NCBI RefSeq assembly: GCF_003205575.1
Contig: NZ_PYBW01000048.1
Location: 1 to 48,538, forward strand
DNA: 48,538 bases
Direction of reading: 5' to 3'
DNA from: Streptomyces tateyamensis
Lineage (GTDB): Bacteria; Actinomycetota; Actinomycetes; Streptomycetales; Streptomycetaceae
Notes under the pieces: model-generated
The model's database searches: none
Seen by the model: only the letters and a program-made list of their open reading frames with translations
What the model was told of the DNA's origin: nothing
Translations under genes and position numbers: made by a program
Shown: positions 16,275 to 28,514 of the stretch, piece after piece
How positions within the stretch are numbered: the first letter of the stretch is position 1
Layout: every line of letters begins with the position of its first letter

Positions 16275-17294
16275 GTGGGCAGACCGACCATCGAGGACAT
16301 CGCCCGTGCGGCGGGGGTCTCCAAAGGCGCGGTCTCCTTCGCGCTGAACGGGCGCCCTGGGGTCAGCGAGCAGACCCGCCGGCGGATCCTGCAGGTCGCC
16401 GAGGCGATGAACTGGCGCCCGCACAGCGCGGCCCGGGTGCTCGGCGGGGCCAGGATCGGCGCTGTCGGGCTGGTGCTGGCCCGCCCGGCCCGCACCATCG
16501 GGGTGGAGCCGTTCTTCGCCCAGCTGCTCTCCGGCCTGCAGGCCGAGCTCTCCCGCCGCCAGACGGCGCTGCAACTGCTGGTGGTGGAGGACACCGCCGC
16601 CGAGATCGAGGTCTACCGCCGCTGGACCTCGGAGCACCGGGTGGACGGCTTCGTCCTGGTGGACCTGCAGGTCCGCGACCCGCGGATCGCGGTGCTGGAG
16701 GAGCTCGGCATGCCCACCGTGGTGCTCGGCGGACCCGGCCGGCACGGCAGCCTGCCCGCGGTCTGGGCCGACGACCGGGAGGCGATGCTCTCGGTGGTCG
16801 AGTACCTGGCCGCGCTCGGCCACCGGCGGATCGCCCACCTGGCCGGCCTGCCGGCCTTCCAGCACACCCAGCGCCGGATCCGGGCGCTGCGCGACGCGGC
16901 CGGGCGGCTCGGGCTGGCCGAGACGGTCTCGGTGCCGACCGACTTCAGCGACGCGCAGGGCGCCGCGGCCACCCGGGCGCTGCTGGCCAGGCGGCAGCGG
17001 CCGACCGCGATCGTCTACGACAGCGACGTGATGGCGGTGGCCGGGCTCGGGGTGGCCACCGAGATGGGCGTGCGGGTGCCGCAGGAGCTGTCGGTGGTCT
17101 GCTTCGACGACTCGGTGCTGGCCCGGATCGTCCACCCGCCGCTGACCGCGCTCTCCCGGGACACCTTCGCCCTCGGCGAGCAGGTGGCCCGGTCGCTGCT
17201 CGGCGTCCTGGACGACCCGGCGACGGCGGCGGACCTGAAGACGCCGACGCCGCGGCTGACCGTGCGCGAGAGCACCGGCGTCCCGCCGGGCTGA
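16275..17294 (+). CDS. LacI-family transcriptional regulator
   Basis: A 339-aa repressor. The N-terminal helix-turn-helix reads PTIEDIARAAGVSKGAVSFAL (core DIARAAGVSKGAVS) followed by the hinge helix region WRPHSAARVL. The remainder is a periplasmic-binding-protein-like sensor domain for a sugar effector, with YDSDVMAVAGL and SVVCFDDSVLA segments typical of the family. The GTG at 16275 has GAGGA 8 nt upstream; the frame is open earlier but lacks coding character. It is divergent from the importer/GH5/GH38 operon and most likely represses it, itself and the Endo H gene until an imported oligosaccharide binds (inference from position and the shared operator). Confidence 0.93.
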   Translation: MGRPTIEDIARAAGVSKGAVSFALNGRPGVSEQTRRRILQVAEAMNWRPHSAARVLGGARIGAVGLVLARPARTIGVEPFFAQLLSGLQAELSRRQTALQLLVVEDTAAEIEVYRRWTSEHRVDGFVLVDLQVRDPRIAVLEELGMPTVVLGGPGRHGSLPAVWADDREAMLSVVEYLAALGHRRIAHLAGLPAFQHTQRRIRALRDAAGRLGLAETVSVPTDFSDAQGAAATRALLARRQRPTAIVYDSDVMAVAGLGVATEMGVRVPQELSVVCFDDSVLARIVHPPLTALSRDTFALGEQVARSLLGVLDDPATAADLKTPTPRLTVRESTGVPPG

Positions 17295-17395
17295 CCGGCC
17301 GTCGACTGCGCGGGGCCCCGTTGACGGGCCCGGTGAAGACGAGGCCGGCCGGCGGCTCCGGGCCGGGCCGGGCACCGTCACCCGGGTACGAGTGC

Positions 17396-17444
17396 GCCCC
17401 GGCGGGGTCGGCAGGGCGGCGGGCCCTGCCGACCCCGCCGGGGC
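17396..17444. terminator. Bidirectional terminator hairpin
   Basis: A perfect 21-bp GC-rich stem (17396-17416 with 17424-17444) and a 7-nt loop lie between convergent lacI and the OB-fold gene. Confidence 0.9.
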
Positions 17445-17460
17445 GGTCGGTGGAGGTGGG

Positions 17461-17880
17461 TCAGTGGGCTGCCTGGGCCCGGAGTTCGTAGGCGGGGTTG
17501 TAGAGGGTGCGCCGGCCCCGCGCGCGGCTGAGCCGCCCGCGGACCTCGATGGTGCGGCCGGACAGGATGCCCGGTATCTCGCGGCGCCCGAGCCAGATCA
17601 CCACGACCTCACCGGTGCCGTCCCACAGATGCGCCTCCAACGCCGGCGCCCCGCCCACCGGGCGCAGCGTGACGGTCCGCAAGGTGCCGATCAGCCGGAC
17701 CATCTCGCGGTCCTCGGTGTCCGCTATCCGGGTGGCGTGCGCCGAGGTGACGGCGGCGGCCAGCTGTTCGGCCTGCAGGTCGCTGCTGGACCGGGAGAGG
17801 CGGGCCAGTGCGCGGCGGACCGTGGACCAGCCCGCAGGACGCGGCGCGCTGTGCGGGCCCGTACCGTTCGACGTCTCCAT
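17461..17880 (-). CDS. OB-fold nucleic-acid-binding domain protein
   Basis: A 139-aa cytoplasmic protein. After a variable N-terminus (residues 1-55), a single OB-fold covers roughly residues 58-130: MVRLIGTLRTVTLRPV, the strand pair EAHLWDGTGEVVVIWLGRR and GILSGRTIEVRGRLS. This resembles RecG/RecQ-mediator-like single OB domains. Family knowledge: in streptomycetes such a gene commonly sits beside an APC-type permease, as here, 58 nt downstream of one. Its partner and role are unknown. Confidence 0.8.
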   Translation of the reverse strand: METSNGTGPHSAPRPAGWSTVRRALARLSRSSSDLQAEQLAAAVTSAHATRIADTEDREMVRLIGTLRTVTLRPVGGAPALEAHLWDGTGEVVVIWLGRREIPGILSGRTIEVRGRLSRARGRRTLYNPAYELRAQAAH

Positions 17881-17938
17881 GGCTACGATCTCCTCCGGGT
17901 TCAGGGCGCTCAGGCTCAGATCACTCAGGCTCGAACAC

Positions 17939-19867
17939 TCAAGACGTGCGGTCGTTGGCGGACTGCAGCTGGTACGGGACGCTGGCCACCACGACCCGGC
18001 GCTGGAACAGCAGCCGGCCCTTGAGCCGCAGCGCCGACTGGTTGTGCAGGATCTGCTCCCACCAGTGGCCGAGCACGTACTCGGGGATGTAGACGGTCAC
18101 GATGTCGTCCGGCTTCTCGGTGCGCAGCTGCCGGACGTAGTCCACCACCGGGCTGGTGATCTCCCGGTAGGGCGAGGCGACCACGGTGAGCGGGATCTCG
18201 ATCTCGCGCGACTTCCACTCCTGCTTGAGGGCTTCGGTCTCCACCGGGTCGAGGTCGACGGTGACGGCTTCCAGGCGGGTCGGGCGGGTGGTGCTGGCGT
18301 AGCCGAGCGCGCGGATGGTCGGCAGGTGGAGCTTGGAGACCAGCACGATGGCGTGGTTGTTGGAGGGCGGGGTGACGCCCTTGCCGGGCGGCGGGGTCAG
18401 CTCGGCGGAGACGGCCGCGTAGTGCCGCTGGATCCCGCGCATGACCAGCCAGATCAGCGGCATCGCGACCACGACGATCCAGGCGCCCTTGGCGAACTTG
18501 GTGGTCAGCACGATGGTCAGGACCACGCCGGTGACACCGGCCCCGACGGCGTTGATCGCCCGCGAGCGGATCATGTGGTTGCGGGCGGCCGGGTCGGTGG
18601 TGGTCTTCAGGTTCCGGTTCCAGTGCCGGATCATGCCGGTCTGGCTGCAGACGAAGGAGACGAAGACGCCGACGATGTACAGCTGGATCAGCCGGGTCGG
18701 CGAGGCCTGGAAGACGACCACCAGCAGGATGGCCGCGCCGGACAGCAGCATGATGCCGTTGGAGAAGGCGAGCCGGTCGCCGCGGGTGTGCAGCTGGCGC
18801 GGCAGGTAGCCGTCCTTGGCCAGGATCGAGCCGAGCACCGGGAAGCCGTTGAAGGCGGTGTTGGCGGCGAGCACCAGGATCAGCGCGGTGACGAACTGCA
18901 GGACGTAGAAGAGCGGTGACGCCCCGCCGAAGACCGAGCGGGCCACCTGGGCGATCACGGTGCGCGGGGTCTGCCCGTCGGCCAGGCCGACCAGGTTGGC
19001 CGGCTCGGCGGCGTGCACGTGGCCGGCCAGCGCGAGCGCGGTGACGCCGGCGAACATCGACACGGCGATCGCGCCGAGCAGCGCCAGCGTGGTCGCGGCG
19101 TTCTTGCTCTTCGGCGGCTTGAAGGCGGGCACGCCGTTGCTGATCGCCTCGACGCCGGTCAGCGCGGTGCAGCCGGAGGCGAAGGCGCGCAGCAGCAGGA
19201 AGATCAGGCCGACGCCGCCGAACGTGCCGGTCGCCTTGATCTGGTAGTTCTCGCTCTCGGCGTGCAGCGGGTGACCGGTGACGATCTTGAACAGGCCCCA
19301 GCCGATCATGACGACGATCGCGACGATGAAGCAGTAGGTGGGGATGGCGAAGGCGGTGCCCGACTCGCGCACGCCGCGCAGGTTCAGCAGCGTGATCACC
19401 GCGATGATCAGCACCGCTATCAGCACCACGTGGTTGTTGAGCGAGGGGAACGCGGAGGCGAGGTTGGCCACGCCGGAGGAGACGGAGACGGCCACGGTCA
19501 GGATGTAGTCGACCATCAGCGCGCTGGCGACGGTCAGACCGACCTTCGGCCCGAGGTTGGTGGTGGCGACCTCGTAGTCGCCGCCGCCCGACGGGTAGGC
19601 GTGCACGTTCTGCCGGTAGGAAGCGACCACGACCAGCATGAGCAGGGCGACCGCGGCAGCGACCCACCAGGTGAAGTGGAAGAAGGCCAGGCCTCCGGCG
19701 GAGAGCACCAAGAGGATCTCCTCGGTCGCGTAGGCGACCGAAGACAGCGCGTCCGAGGCGAACACCGGCAGCGCGATCTTCTTCGGCAGGGTGGCTTCGC
19801 CGAGCATTTCGTTGTGCATCGGCTGGCCGACCAGCAGCCGTTTGATGAGTCCCATTGTCGAAGGCAT
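17939..19867 (-). CDS. APC-superfamily permease, KimA-like (probable potassium uptake)
   Basis: A 642-aa membrane protein with about 12 helices and a soluble C-terminal domain of about 150 residues. The N-terminal part matches Bacillus KimA as I recall it: IKRLLVGQP, DALSSVAYATEEILLVL, ASYRQNVHAYPSGGGDYEV, VDYILTVAVSVSSG and TLLNLRGVRES. KimA imports K+ and is inhibited by c-di-AMP through its C-terminal domain; the similar C-terminal region here fits but potassium specificity is inference. The start at 19867 is chosen because TACGAT lies exactly 7 nt upstream, pointing to a leaderless mRNA; 19855 and 19876 are alternatives. The OB-fold gene follows on the same strand. Confidence 0.88.
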   Translation of the reverse strand: MPSTMGLIKRLLVGQPMHNEMLGEATLPKKIALPVFASDALSSVAYATEEILLVLSAGGLAFFHFTWWVAAAVALLMLVVVASYRQNVHAYPSGGGDYEVATTNLGPKVGLTVASALMVDYILTVAVSVSSGVANLASAFPSLNNHVVLIAVLIIAVITLLNLRGVRESGTAFAIPTYCFIVAIVVMIGWGLFKIVTGHPLHAESENYQIKATGTFGGVGLIFLLLRAFASGCTALTGVEAISNGVPAFKPPKSKNAATTLALLGAIAVSMFAGVTALALAGHVHAAEPANLVGLADGQTPRTVIAQVARSVFGGASPLFYVLQFVTALILVLAANTAFNGFPVLGSILAKDGYLPRQLHTRGDRLAFSNGIMLLSGAAILLVVVFQASPTRLIQLYIVGVFVSFVCSQTGMIRHWNRNLKTTTDPAARNHMIRSRAINAVGAGVTGVVLTIVLTTKFAKGAWIVVVAMPLIWLVMRGIQRHYAAVSAELTPPPGKGVTPPSNNHAIVLVSKLHLPTIRALGYASTTRPTRLEAVTVDLDPVETEALKQEWKSREIEIPLTVVASPYREITSPVVDYVRQLRTEKPDDIVTVYIPEYVLGHWWEQILHNQSALRLKGRLLFQRRVVVASVPYQLQSANDRTS

Positions 19868-19874
19868 GCGGGGC

Positions 19875-19904
19875 ATCGTACGGCCATGGCTGGTGCCATG
19901 GCAC
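19875..19904 (-). promoter_or_regulatory. Promoter with two GCCATGGC palindromes upstream of the KimA-like gene
   Basis: TACGAT (complement of 19875-19880) is a plausible -10 for a leaderless transcript starting at 19867. Directly upstream, the 8-bp palindrome GCCATGGC occurs twice, at 19883-19890 and 19895-19902, with centres 12 bp apart; the second extends to the 12-bp palindrome GTGCCATGGCAC (19893-19904). They cover the -15 to -37 region, an obvious place for a regulator. No c-di-AMP (ydaO) riboswitch was recognised upstream. Confidence 0.45.
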
Positions 19905-20116
19905 ACCCCGGTCGGCAAATGTCAAGGAAACGGGCATCAGGATGCCGACAGGGATTCCTTGCCGGCTCCTTGGTTCGGCGGTACCCGCACGGTCGGGGCT
20001 GACCAGGCAGGGGAGTCGGGGCGGGGTGCCGGCGGCCGGTTCGGCGGGTCCGCGTCAAGGCAGCGGGCGTCAAGGAGGCGTCAAAAGGCCGTCAGGGGCG
20101 GGGGTGGCCGCCCGGC

Positions 20117-21352
20117 TCAGGCGCGGACCTGTGCGCGGCGCGCCGGGGCCGCCGCGGGCCGTGCGTACCGCCGGGCCGTCGCCGTGGCGGCCGCCAGCAG
20201 CAGGGCCGAGCCGGCGGCGACGCAGGTGACGGTGAACGGGGCGGCGGGCCCGGCCGCGGCCACCAGCCAGCCGGCCGCCACCGTGCCCGCGGCCTGGGCC
20301 AGCGTGATGCTGCTCACCAGGCCGGCCATCGCCTCGCCCAGCCGGGCGGTGGGGACGGTCCGTTCGACCAGGCCGAACATCGTGATCATCTGCGGTGCGA
20401 CGGCCAGTCCCACGCAGCCGACGGCTGCCGCCAGGCCGCCCAGGGTGCCGCCCACCAGCGGCAGCAGCAGGGCGGCGGACAGCAGCAGCGCCGTCGCCGC
20501 GCGCAGCCGGGCGGGCAGGTCGAACCGGGCCGGCAGCGCGGCCATCGCGATGCCCGCGCAGGCGCTCGCGCCGCCCATCAGCCCGTAGATCGGACCGGCG
20601 GCGCCGGGGTGGCCCACGTGTGCGGTGGTCGCGGTGACACCGACCTGGATCGACCCGAAGGCCACCCCGAGCAGCGCCATCCCGGCGAGCAGCAGCCCGT
20701 AAGGGGCGGTCAGCAGCCGGGCCGGCGGGCGCGGGCGGCCGCCGGTGGCCGCGATGCTGGGCGGGGCGGAGGGGTGCAGCGCGAACAGCGTCGCGCAGAC
20801 GCCGGCCAGGGCGGCCGCGAGCAGCATCCCGGCGGCCGGCGCGAGCAGGCTGGCCAGCAGACCGACCACGGCCGGCCCGGTGGTGAAGCTCACCTCGTCC
20901 ATCAGGCCGTCGAGCCAGAGCGCGGCCGAGGCCTGCTCGGCGCGCCCGTCGGCCAGCCAGAGCCAGCGGCTGCGCGCCAGCGGCCCGACCAGCGGCACCG
21001 AGAGCCCGGCCACCGCTGCGAACAGCAGTTGCCAGCCCAGCGCGGCCCGCAACTGCGAGGCGGTGACGAGGGCGAGGAGCGCCACGGTGTTCAGCGCAGC
21101 AGCGGCCAGTCCGACCCGCCGCTGTCCGCGCCGGTCGGCGGCGCGGCCCACCAGCGGCCCGCCGGTGGCCTGACCCAGCGCCAGCGCGCCGGTGACGGCG
21201 GAGGCCCGCCAGACGCTGCCGGTGTGCTGGCTGACCATCAGCAGGGTGCCGATCGGGCACATCGCGGCCGGCAGCCGCCCCAGCAGCGACCAGGCCAGCA
21301 CTCGACCCCCCGTCAGGTCGACGGCAGCACGGAACTTCCCCACAGCGGCCAC
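20117..21352 (-). CDS. Major facilitator superfamily transporter
   Basis: A 411-aa, 12-helix protein with MFS layout: N-terminal half to about residue 185, a loop rich in Pro and Arg (about 190-210), then the second half. The loop 2-3 motif is GQATGGPLVGRAADRRGQRRV, outlined by its key part GRAADRRGQRR. Drug-efflux-like members of this type are common in streptomycetes; the substrate cannot be assigned. The GTG at 21352 is the likely start, with a second in-frame GTG three codons on. It is monocistronic and no regulator gene is adjacent. Confidence 0.85.
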   Translation of the reverse strand: MAAVGKFRAAVDLTGGRVLAWSLLGRLPAAMCPIGTLLMVSQHTGSVWRASAVTGALALGQATGGPLVGRAADRRGQRRVGLAAAALNTVALLALVTASQLRAALGWQLLFAAVAGLSVPLVGPLARSRWLWLADGRAEQASAALWLDGLMDEVSFTTGPAVVGLLASLLAPAAGMLLAAALAGVCATLFALHPSAPPSIAATGGRPRPPARLLTAPYGLLLAGMALLGVAFGSIQVGVTATTAHVGHPGAAGPIYGLMGGASACAGIAMAALPARFDLPARLRAATALLLSAALLLPLVGGTLGGLAAAVGCVGLAVAPQMITMFGLVERTVPTARLGEAMAGLVSSITLAQAAGTVAAGWLVAAAGPAAPFTVTCVAAGSALLLAAATATARRYARPAAAPARRAQVRA

Positions 21353-21467
21353 GCACGGCCCCCCACCGGGCCGACCCGGGGCGCCCGCCTCCCCGCCGTC
21401 GGCCCCCAGGTGAGCAACCAGCGGGTGAGTGCTCAGCGTATGGCGGGGCAGTACGCACCGTCATCGT

Positions 21468-21683
21468 ATGATCCTCCAAGTCGGGCTCGCAGCGCGGGAG
21501 CTGCCGGTTCGGTGGACGGAAGGTGCCAGGCCGGAGGCGGCCAGGCGCCACCGGTTCCACGAGCGGCAGGTGGTCGGCAGACTCGTGGTGCGCGGCCGGA
21601 AGGCCCGGCGGGTCGGCAGGGTCGGCCCGGTCCCGGAGCGGCTGCGGGTCGACGACCGGATCCGGATCCGGTCCGTTTGCTGA
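21468..21683 (+). CDS. Possible small basic protein
   Basis: A 71-aa frame in the 370-bp gap between the MFS and CHAP genes. Third codon positions are almost entirely G or C, unlike the other frames. The product is strongly basic (MILQVGLAARELPVRWTEG..., many Arg) with a patterned C-terminal half, VVGRLVVRG and VGRVGPVPERLRVDDRIRIRS (core VPERLRVDDRIRI). There is no convincing ribosome-binding site, so it might be leaderless or spurious. I recognise no family. Confidence 0.4.
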   Translation: MILQVGLAARELPVRWTEGARPEAARRHRFHERQVVGRLVVRGRKARRVGRVGPVPERLRVDDRIRIRSVC

Positions 21684-21722
21684 CGTCCCGTCACCTCCAC
21701 TCTCTTCCATCGGAGTACAGCC

Positions 21723-23417
21723 ATGCCCCGCAACCCCTTTGTCCGGACCGCCACCCTGACCGCCGCCCTCGCGGTCGCCAGCAGCAGCATGCTGGCGCTC
21801 GCCACCACCCCGGCGAGCGCGGCCGCCAGTCGTAGCGCGATCGTCTCGGCGGCGCACAGCCAGCTGGGCCACAGCTGCAGCTCGGCCTACGACGGCATGG
21901 ACTGCAGCCTCAACTGGTGCGCCGCGTTCGCCACCTGGGCCTGGGGCCAGGGCGGCGTGGACGTCTCCAAACTCGGCTGGACGGTCACCACCTTCGTCAA
22001 CTACGGCGACAACAACGGCACCTGGCACGATCCCGGCACCTACACACCGCAGCCCGGCGACGCGATGATCTTCGGCGGCTCGGGCTTCCCGACCAAGGCC
22101 AGCGGCGGCGCGCACATCGGCCTCGTCGAGTCCGTCGGCTCCAACGGCACCGTCACCGAGATCGGCGGCAACCAGGGCGGCCTGGTCACCGAGCACACCG
22201 GGACCGCCGACCAGATCGAGCACGCCGTCGAAGGCTCCGCCTACAACTTCCTGGGCTACGTCAGCCCTGTCGGCGCCTCGGGGATCCCGGCGGGCTTCAA
22301 CGTCACCCTGGCCGGCGTCGGTGCGGGCCAGAGCGTCAGCGGCACGCTCAACCTGCGAGCCAACGCGAGCCAGAGCGGCGTCATCGAGTGGCTCGACTAC
22401 GTGATCACCGGGCCGAACGGGTACCGCAACGAGGTCCGGGCCGGCAGCGGCGCGTCCGGCTACCCGTACGCGCTGGACACCACCGCGCTGGCGAACGGCG
22501 GGTACAGCATCTCGATGACCGCCCACGAGATCGACGGCGCCAACCACACCTACGCCGGTACGAACGTCACCGTGGCCAACCAGAGCGCGATCGTCTCCGG
22601 TGAGCGGGTCTACGGCCTGGCGCCCGACAAGAGCGCCGTCTCGGTCTACAACGGCAGCGGCACCGGCCCGGGGGCCTGGACCCAGATCGGCGGCGTGGCC
22701 ACCGACCTCTATGCGAGCGACGCGGGTCTGTTCGCGACCAACCCGGACGACGGCAGTATCAGCCGGTACAACGGCAGCGGTGCCGGTCCGGGTGCGTGGA
22801 CGGTGGTGGGTGGGGCGGGTGCGCAGTTCGCCACCGGCGGGGGACACCTGTACGGCCTGGCGCCGGATCGGTCGAGTGTCTCCGTGTGGAACGGGACGCC
22901 CAACTCCTGGACCCAGATCGGCGGTGCGGCGACCGCCATCTATGCGAGCGACGCGGGTCTGTTCGCGACCAACCCGGACGACGGCAGTATCAGCCGGTAC
23001 AACGGCAGCGGTGCCGGTCCGGGTGCGTGGACGGTGGTGGGTGGGGCGGGTGCGCAGTTCGCCACCGGCGGGGGACACCTGTACGGCCTGGCGCCGGATC
23101 GGTCGAGTGTCTCCGTGTGGAACGGGACGCCCAACTCCTGGACCCAGATCGGCGGTGCGGCCACCACGCTGTACGCCGGCGGGGACGGCCTGCTGGCCGT
23201 CAACCCCAACGACGGCAGCGTGAGCCGCTACAACGGCACCCCGGGCGACTGGACCCCGATCGGCGGTGCGGCTAGCGCCTTCGCCGTCGGCGCCGGCCAC
23301 GTCGTCGGCCTGTCCGTCGACGGCAGCGCCGTCTCGGTCTGGAACGGTAGCGGAACGGGCCCGGGCGCCTGGACGGTCATCGGCTCCGGCGCCAGCGAGG
23401 TGGTGATCGGTTCCTGA
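21723..23417 (+). CDS. Secreted CHAP-domain amidase/peptidase with propeller-type repeats
   Basis: A 564-aa exported protein; the signal peptide ends near residue 34 (TTPASA-AA). The CHAP domain at about residues 38-180 has the catalytic Cys C66 in NWCAAFATWAWG and His H131 in GGAHIGLVESV, the pair used by peptidoglycan amidases/endopeptidases. A beta-sandwich region (about 185-290) follows. The C-terminal 280 residues are tectonin-like repeats of the type VYGLAPDxSxVSVxNG / WTQIGG / LFATNPDDGSISRYNG, probably a beta-propeller that binds carbohydrate or cell wall. Two successive repeats are identical at DNA level over 221 bp. A hairpin follows the stop. Cell-wall remodelling or attack on other bacteria are both possible. 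Confidence 0.88.
   Translation: MPRNPFVRTATLTAALAVASSSMLALATTPASAAASRSAIVSAAHSQLGHSCSSAYDGMDCSLNWCAAFATWAWGQGGVDVSKLGWTVTTFVNYGDNNGTWHDPGTYTPQPGDAMIFGGSGFPTKASGGAHIGLVESVGSNGTVTEIGGNQGGLVTEHTGTADQIEHAVEGSAYNFLGYVSPVGASGIPAGFNVTLAGVGAGQSVSGTLNLRANASQSGVIEWLDYVITGPNGYRNEVRAGSGASGYPYALDTTALANGGYSISMTAHEIDGANHTYAGTNVTVANQSAIVSGERVYGLAPDKSAVSVYNGSGTGPGAWTQIGGVATDLYASDAGLFATNPDDGSISRYNGSGAGPGAWTVVGGAGAQFATGGGHLYGLAPDRSSVSVWNGTPNSWTQIGGAATAIYASDAGLFATNPDDGSISRYNGSGAGPGAWTVVGGAGAQFATGGGHLYGLAPDRSSVSVWNGTPNSWTQIGGAATTLYAGGDGLLAVNPNDGSVSRYNGTPGDWTPIGGAASAFAVGAGHVVGLSVDGSAVSVWNGSGTGPGAWTVIGSGASEVVIGS
22710..23161. repeat. Perfect 221-bp tandem duplication inside the CHAP gene
   Basis: Bases 22710-22930 are identical to 22941-23161, with a period of 231 bp (77 codons, two propeller repeats). 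The copies also use codons less GC-rich than the flanks. Perfect identity including silent positions implies very recent duplication or ongoing gene conversion; alternatively an assembly artefact. Confidence 0.95.
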
Positions 23418-23451
23418 CGGCCGGTCAGGAAGAGGCGGGCGCCCGCACGGC

Positions 23452-23486
23452 GGTGCCCGCCGGCCGAGGATCCGCCGGCGGGCACC
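23452..23486 (+). terminator. Terminator hairpin after the CHAP gene
   Basis: A perfect 13-bp GC-rich stem (23452-23464 with 23474-23486) and 9-nt loop lies 35 nt after the stop. Confidence 0.8.
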
Positions 23487-23676
23487 TGGCTGGTGCGGGG
23501 CTGCTTCACCATCGGTACCAGCGTCCGCGCTCCCCGGCGGAGGTGGTCCCCCGGGCGAGGAACCGGCCGGTTGCCGGGTACCGGGGGCGACCCGCGCACT
23601 CGTTAGTTAACGGCGGTGATCCGGGGCATACGGCTGGCCAGGATGCGTGCGCGCAGGACAGGGGAGGCGAGCTGCG

Positions 23677-24123
23677 GTGCTGGTGTGGTTGCTGGAGGTG
23701 CTCGGCGGATACGGGCTGGGGGCCCTGATGACGGCTCGTGCGGTCTTCGCGTACGGCAGGGCGGGGTACCTCTCCGGTCCGGCGCGGGGCAGGGTGAGCC
23801 CGCACTCGGTGGCCGAGTTCGAGCGGCGGGAGCGCGAGCACGTCGAGGCGATCGCCCTGTGCGCCGCGCTGCTGTGGGTGGTCGCCGTCCCCGTCCTGCT
23901 GCTGCGGCAGTTCGTCACCAGGGTGCTCTTCGCCCGCGGGTGCACCAGTACCCCGGAGCCGAAACAGGTGCTGGACAGCATCGACGAGCTGGAGCGTGCC
24001 CTGGGCATGGGCCGCTACGCGGGCGGCGTTGCGGTGCCCGTCCAGGGCCGGGCGGCCCGAGTGGCCCGGGCGGTCGAGCCCGGGACGGCCGGCGGCCCCG
24101 GCCGCAGTTCCCGGCTTACCTGA
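23677..24123 (+). CDS. Small membrane protein of unknown function
   Basis: A 148-aa protein with two hydrophobic segments: [21 protein letters not shown] (core [16 protein letters not shown], near residues 3-20) and [21 protein letters not shown] (core [17 protein letters not shown], about residues 60-78). They are joined by a cytoplasmic-looking basic/acidic stretch ([15 protein letters not shown]). The C-terminal 60 residues are soluble and Gly/Arg-rich. The GTG at 23677 follows GGGGAGG; an upstream ATG at 23647 would place that site inside the gene. I know this only as a recurrent streptomycete membrane protein; no function assigned. Confidence 0.65.
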   Translation: MLVWLLEVLGGYGLGALMTARAVFAYGRAGYLSGPARGRVSPHSVAEFERREREHVEAIALCAALLWVVAVPVLLLRQFVTRVLFARGCTSTPEPKQVLDSIDELERALGMGRYAGGVAVPVQGRAARVARAVEPGTAGGPGRSSRLT

Positions 24124-24225
24124 TCCGATCCATGCTGGGGTAGCCTCCCAGCGGTACATGCCCGCGTGATCTGCCCGGCCGCAACTGCTGCCGGGGGCGG
24201 GCTTCTGGCAGGGAGGCGACGATCG

Positions 24226-28494
<4,269 letters not shown>

Positions 28495-28514
28495 TCTGCC
28501 GTCAGGAGGACGCC

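Noticed and set aside
19920..19925. TTGACA on the minus strand as -35 of the KimA-like gene
   Set aside because: It lies 39 nt from the best -10, far beyond the allowed spacing.
19905..20116. ydaO (c-di-AMP) riboswitch upstream of the KimA-like gene
   Set aside because: A short GGAGCCGG stretch is reminiscent, but the GGGGTGAAT core and the closing stems are not seen, and the predicted transcript is leaderless.
20070..23300. Very long minus-strand open frame (1076 codons) antisense to the CHAP gene and part of the MFS gene
   Set aside because: Low complexity Arg/Gly/Val-rich product, no start context, poor third-position pattern; it is the shadow usual in high-GC DNA. The same holds for the 1432-codon frame 23506-27804 opposite the kinase and the 1485-codon frame 8572-13029 opposite the mannosidase genes.
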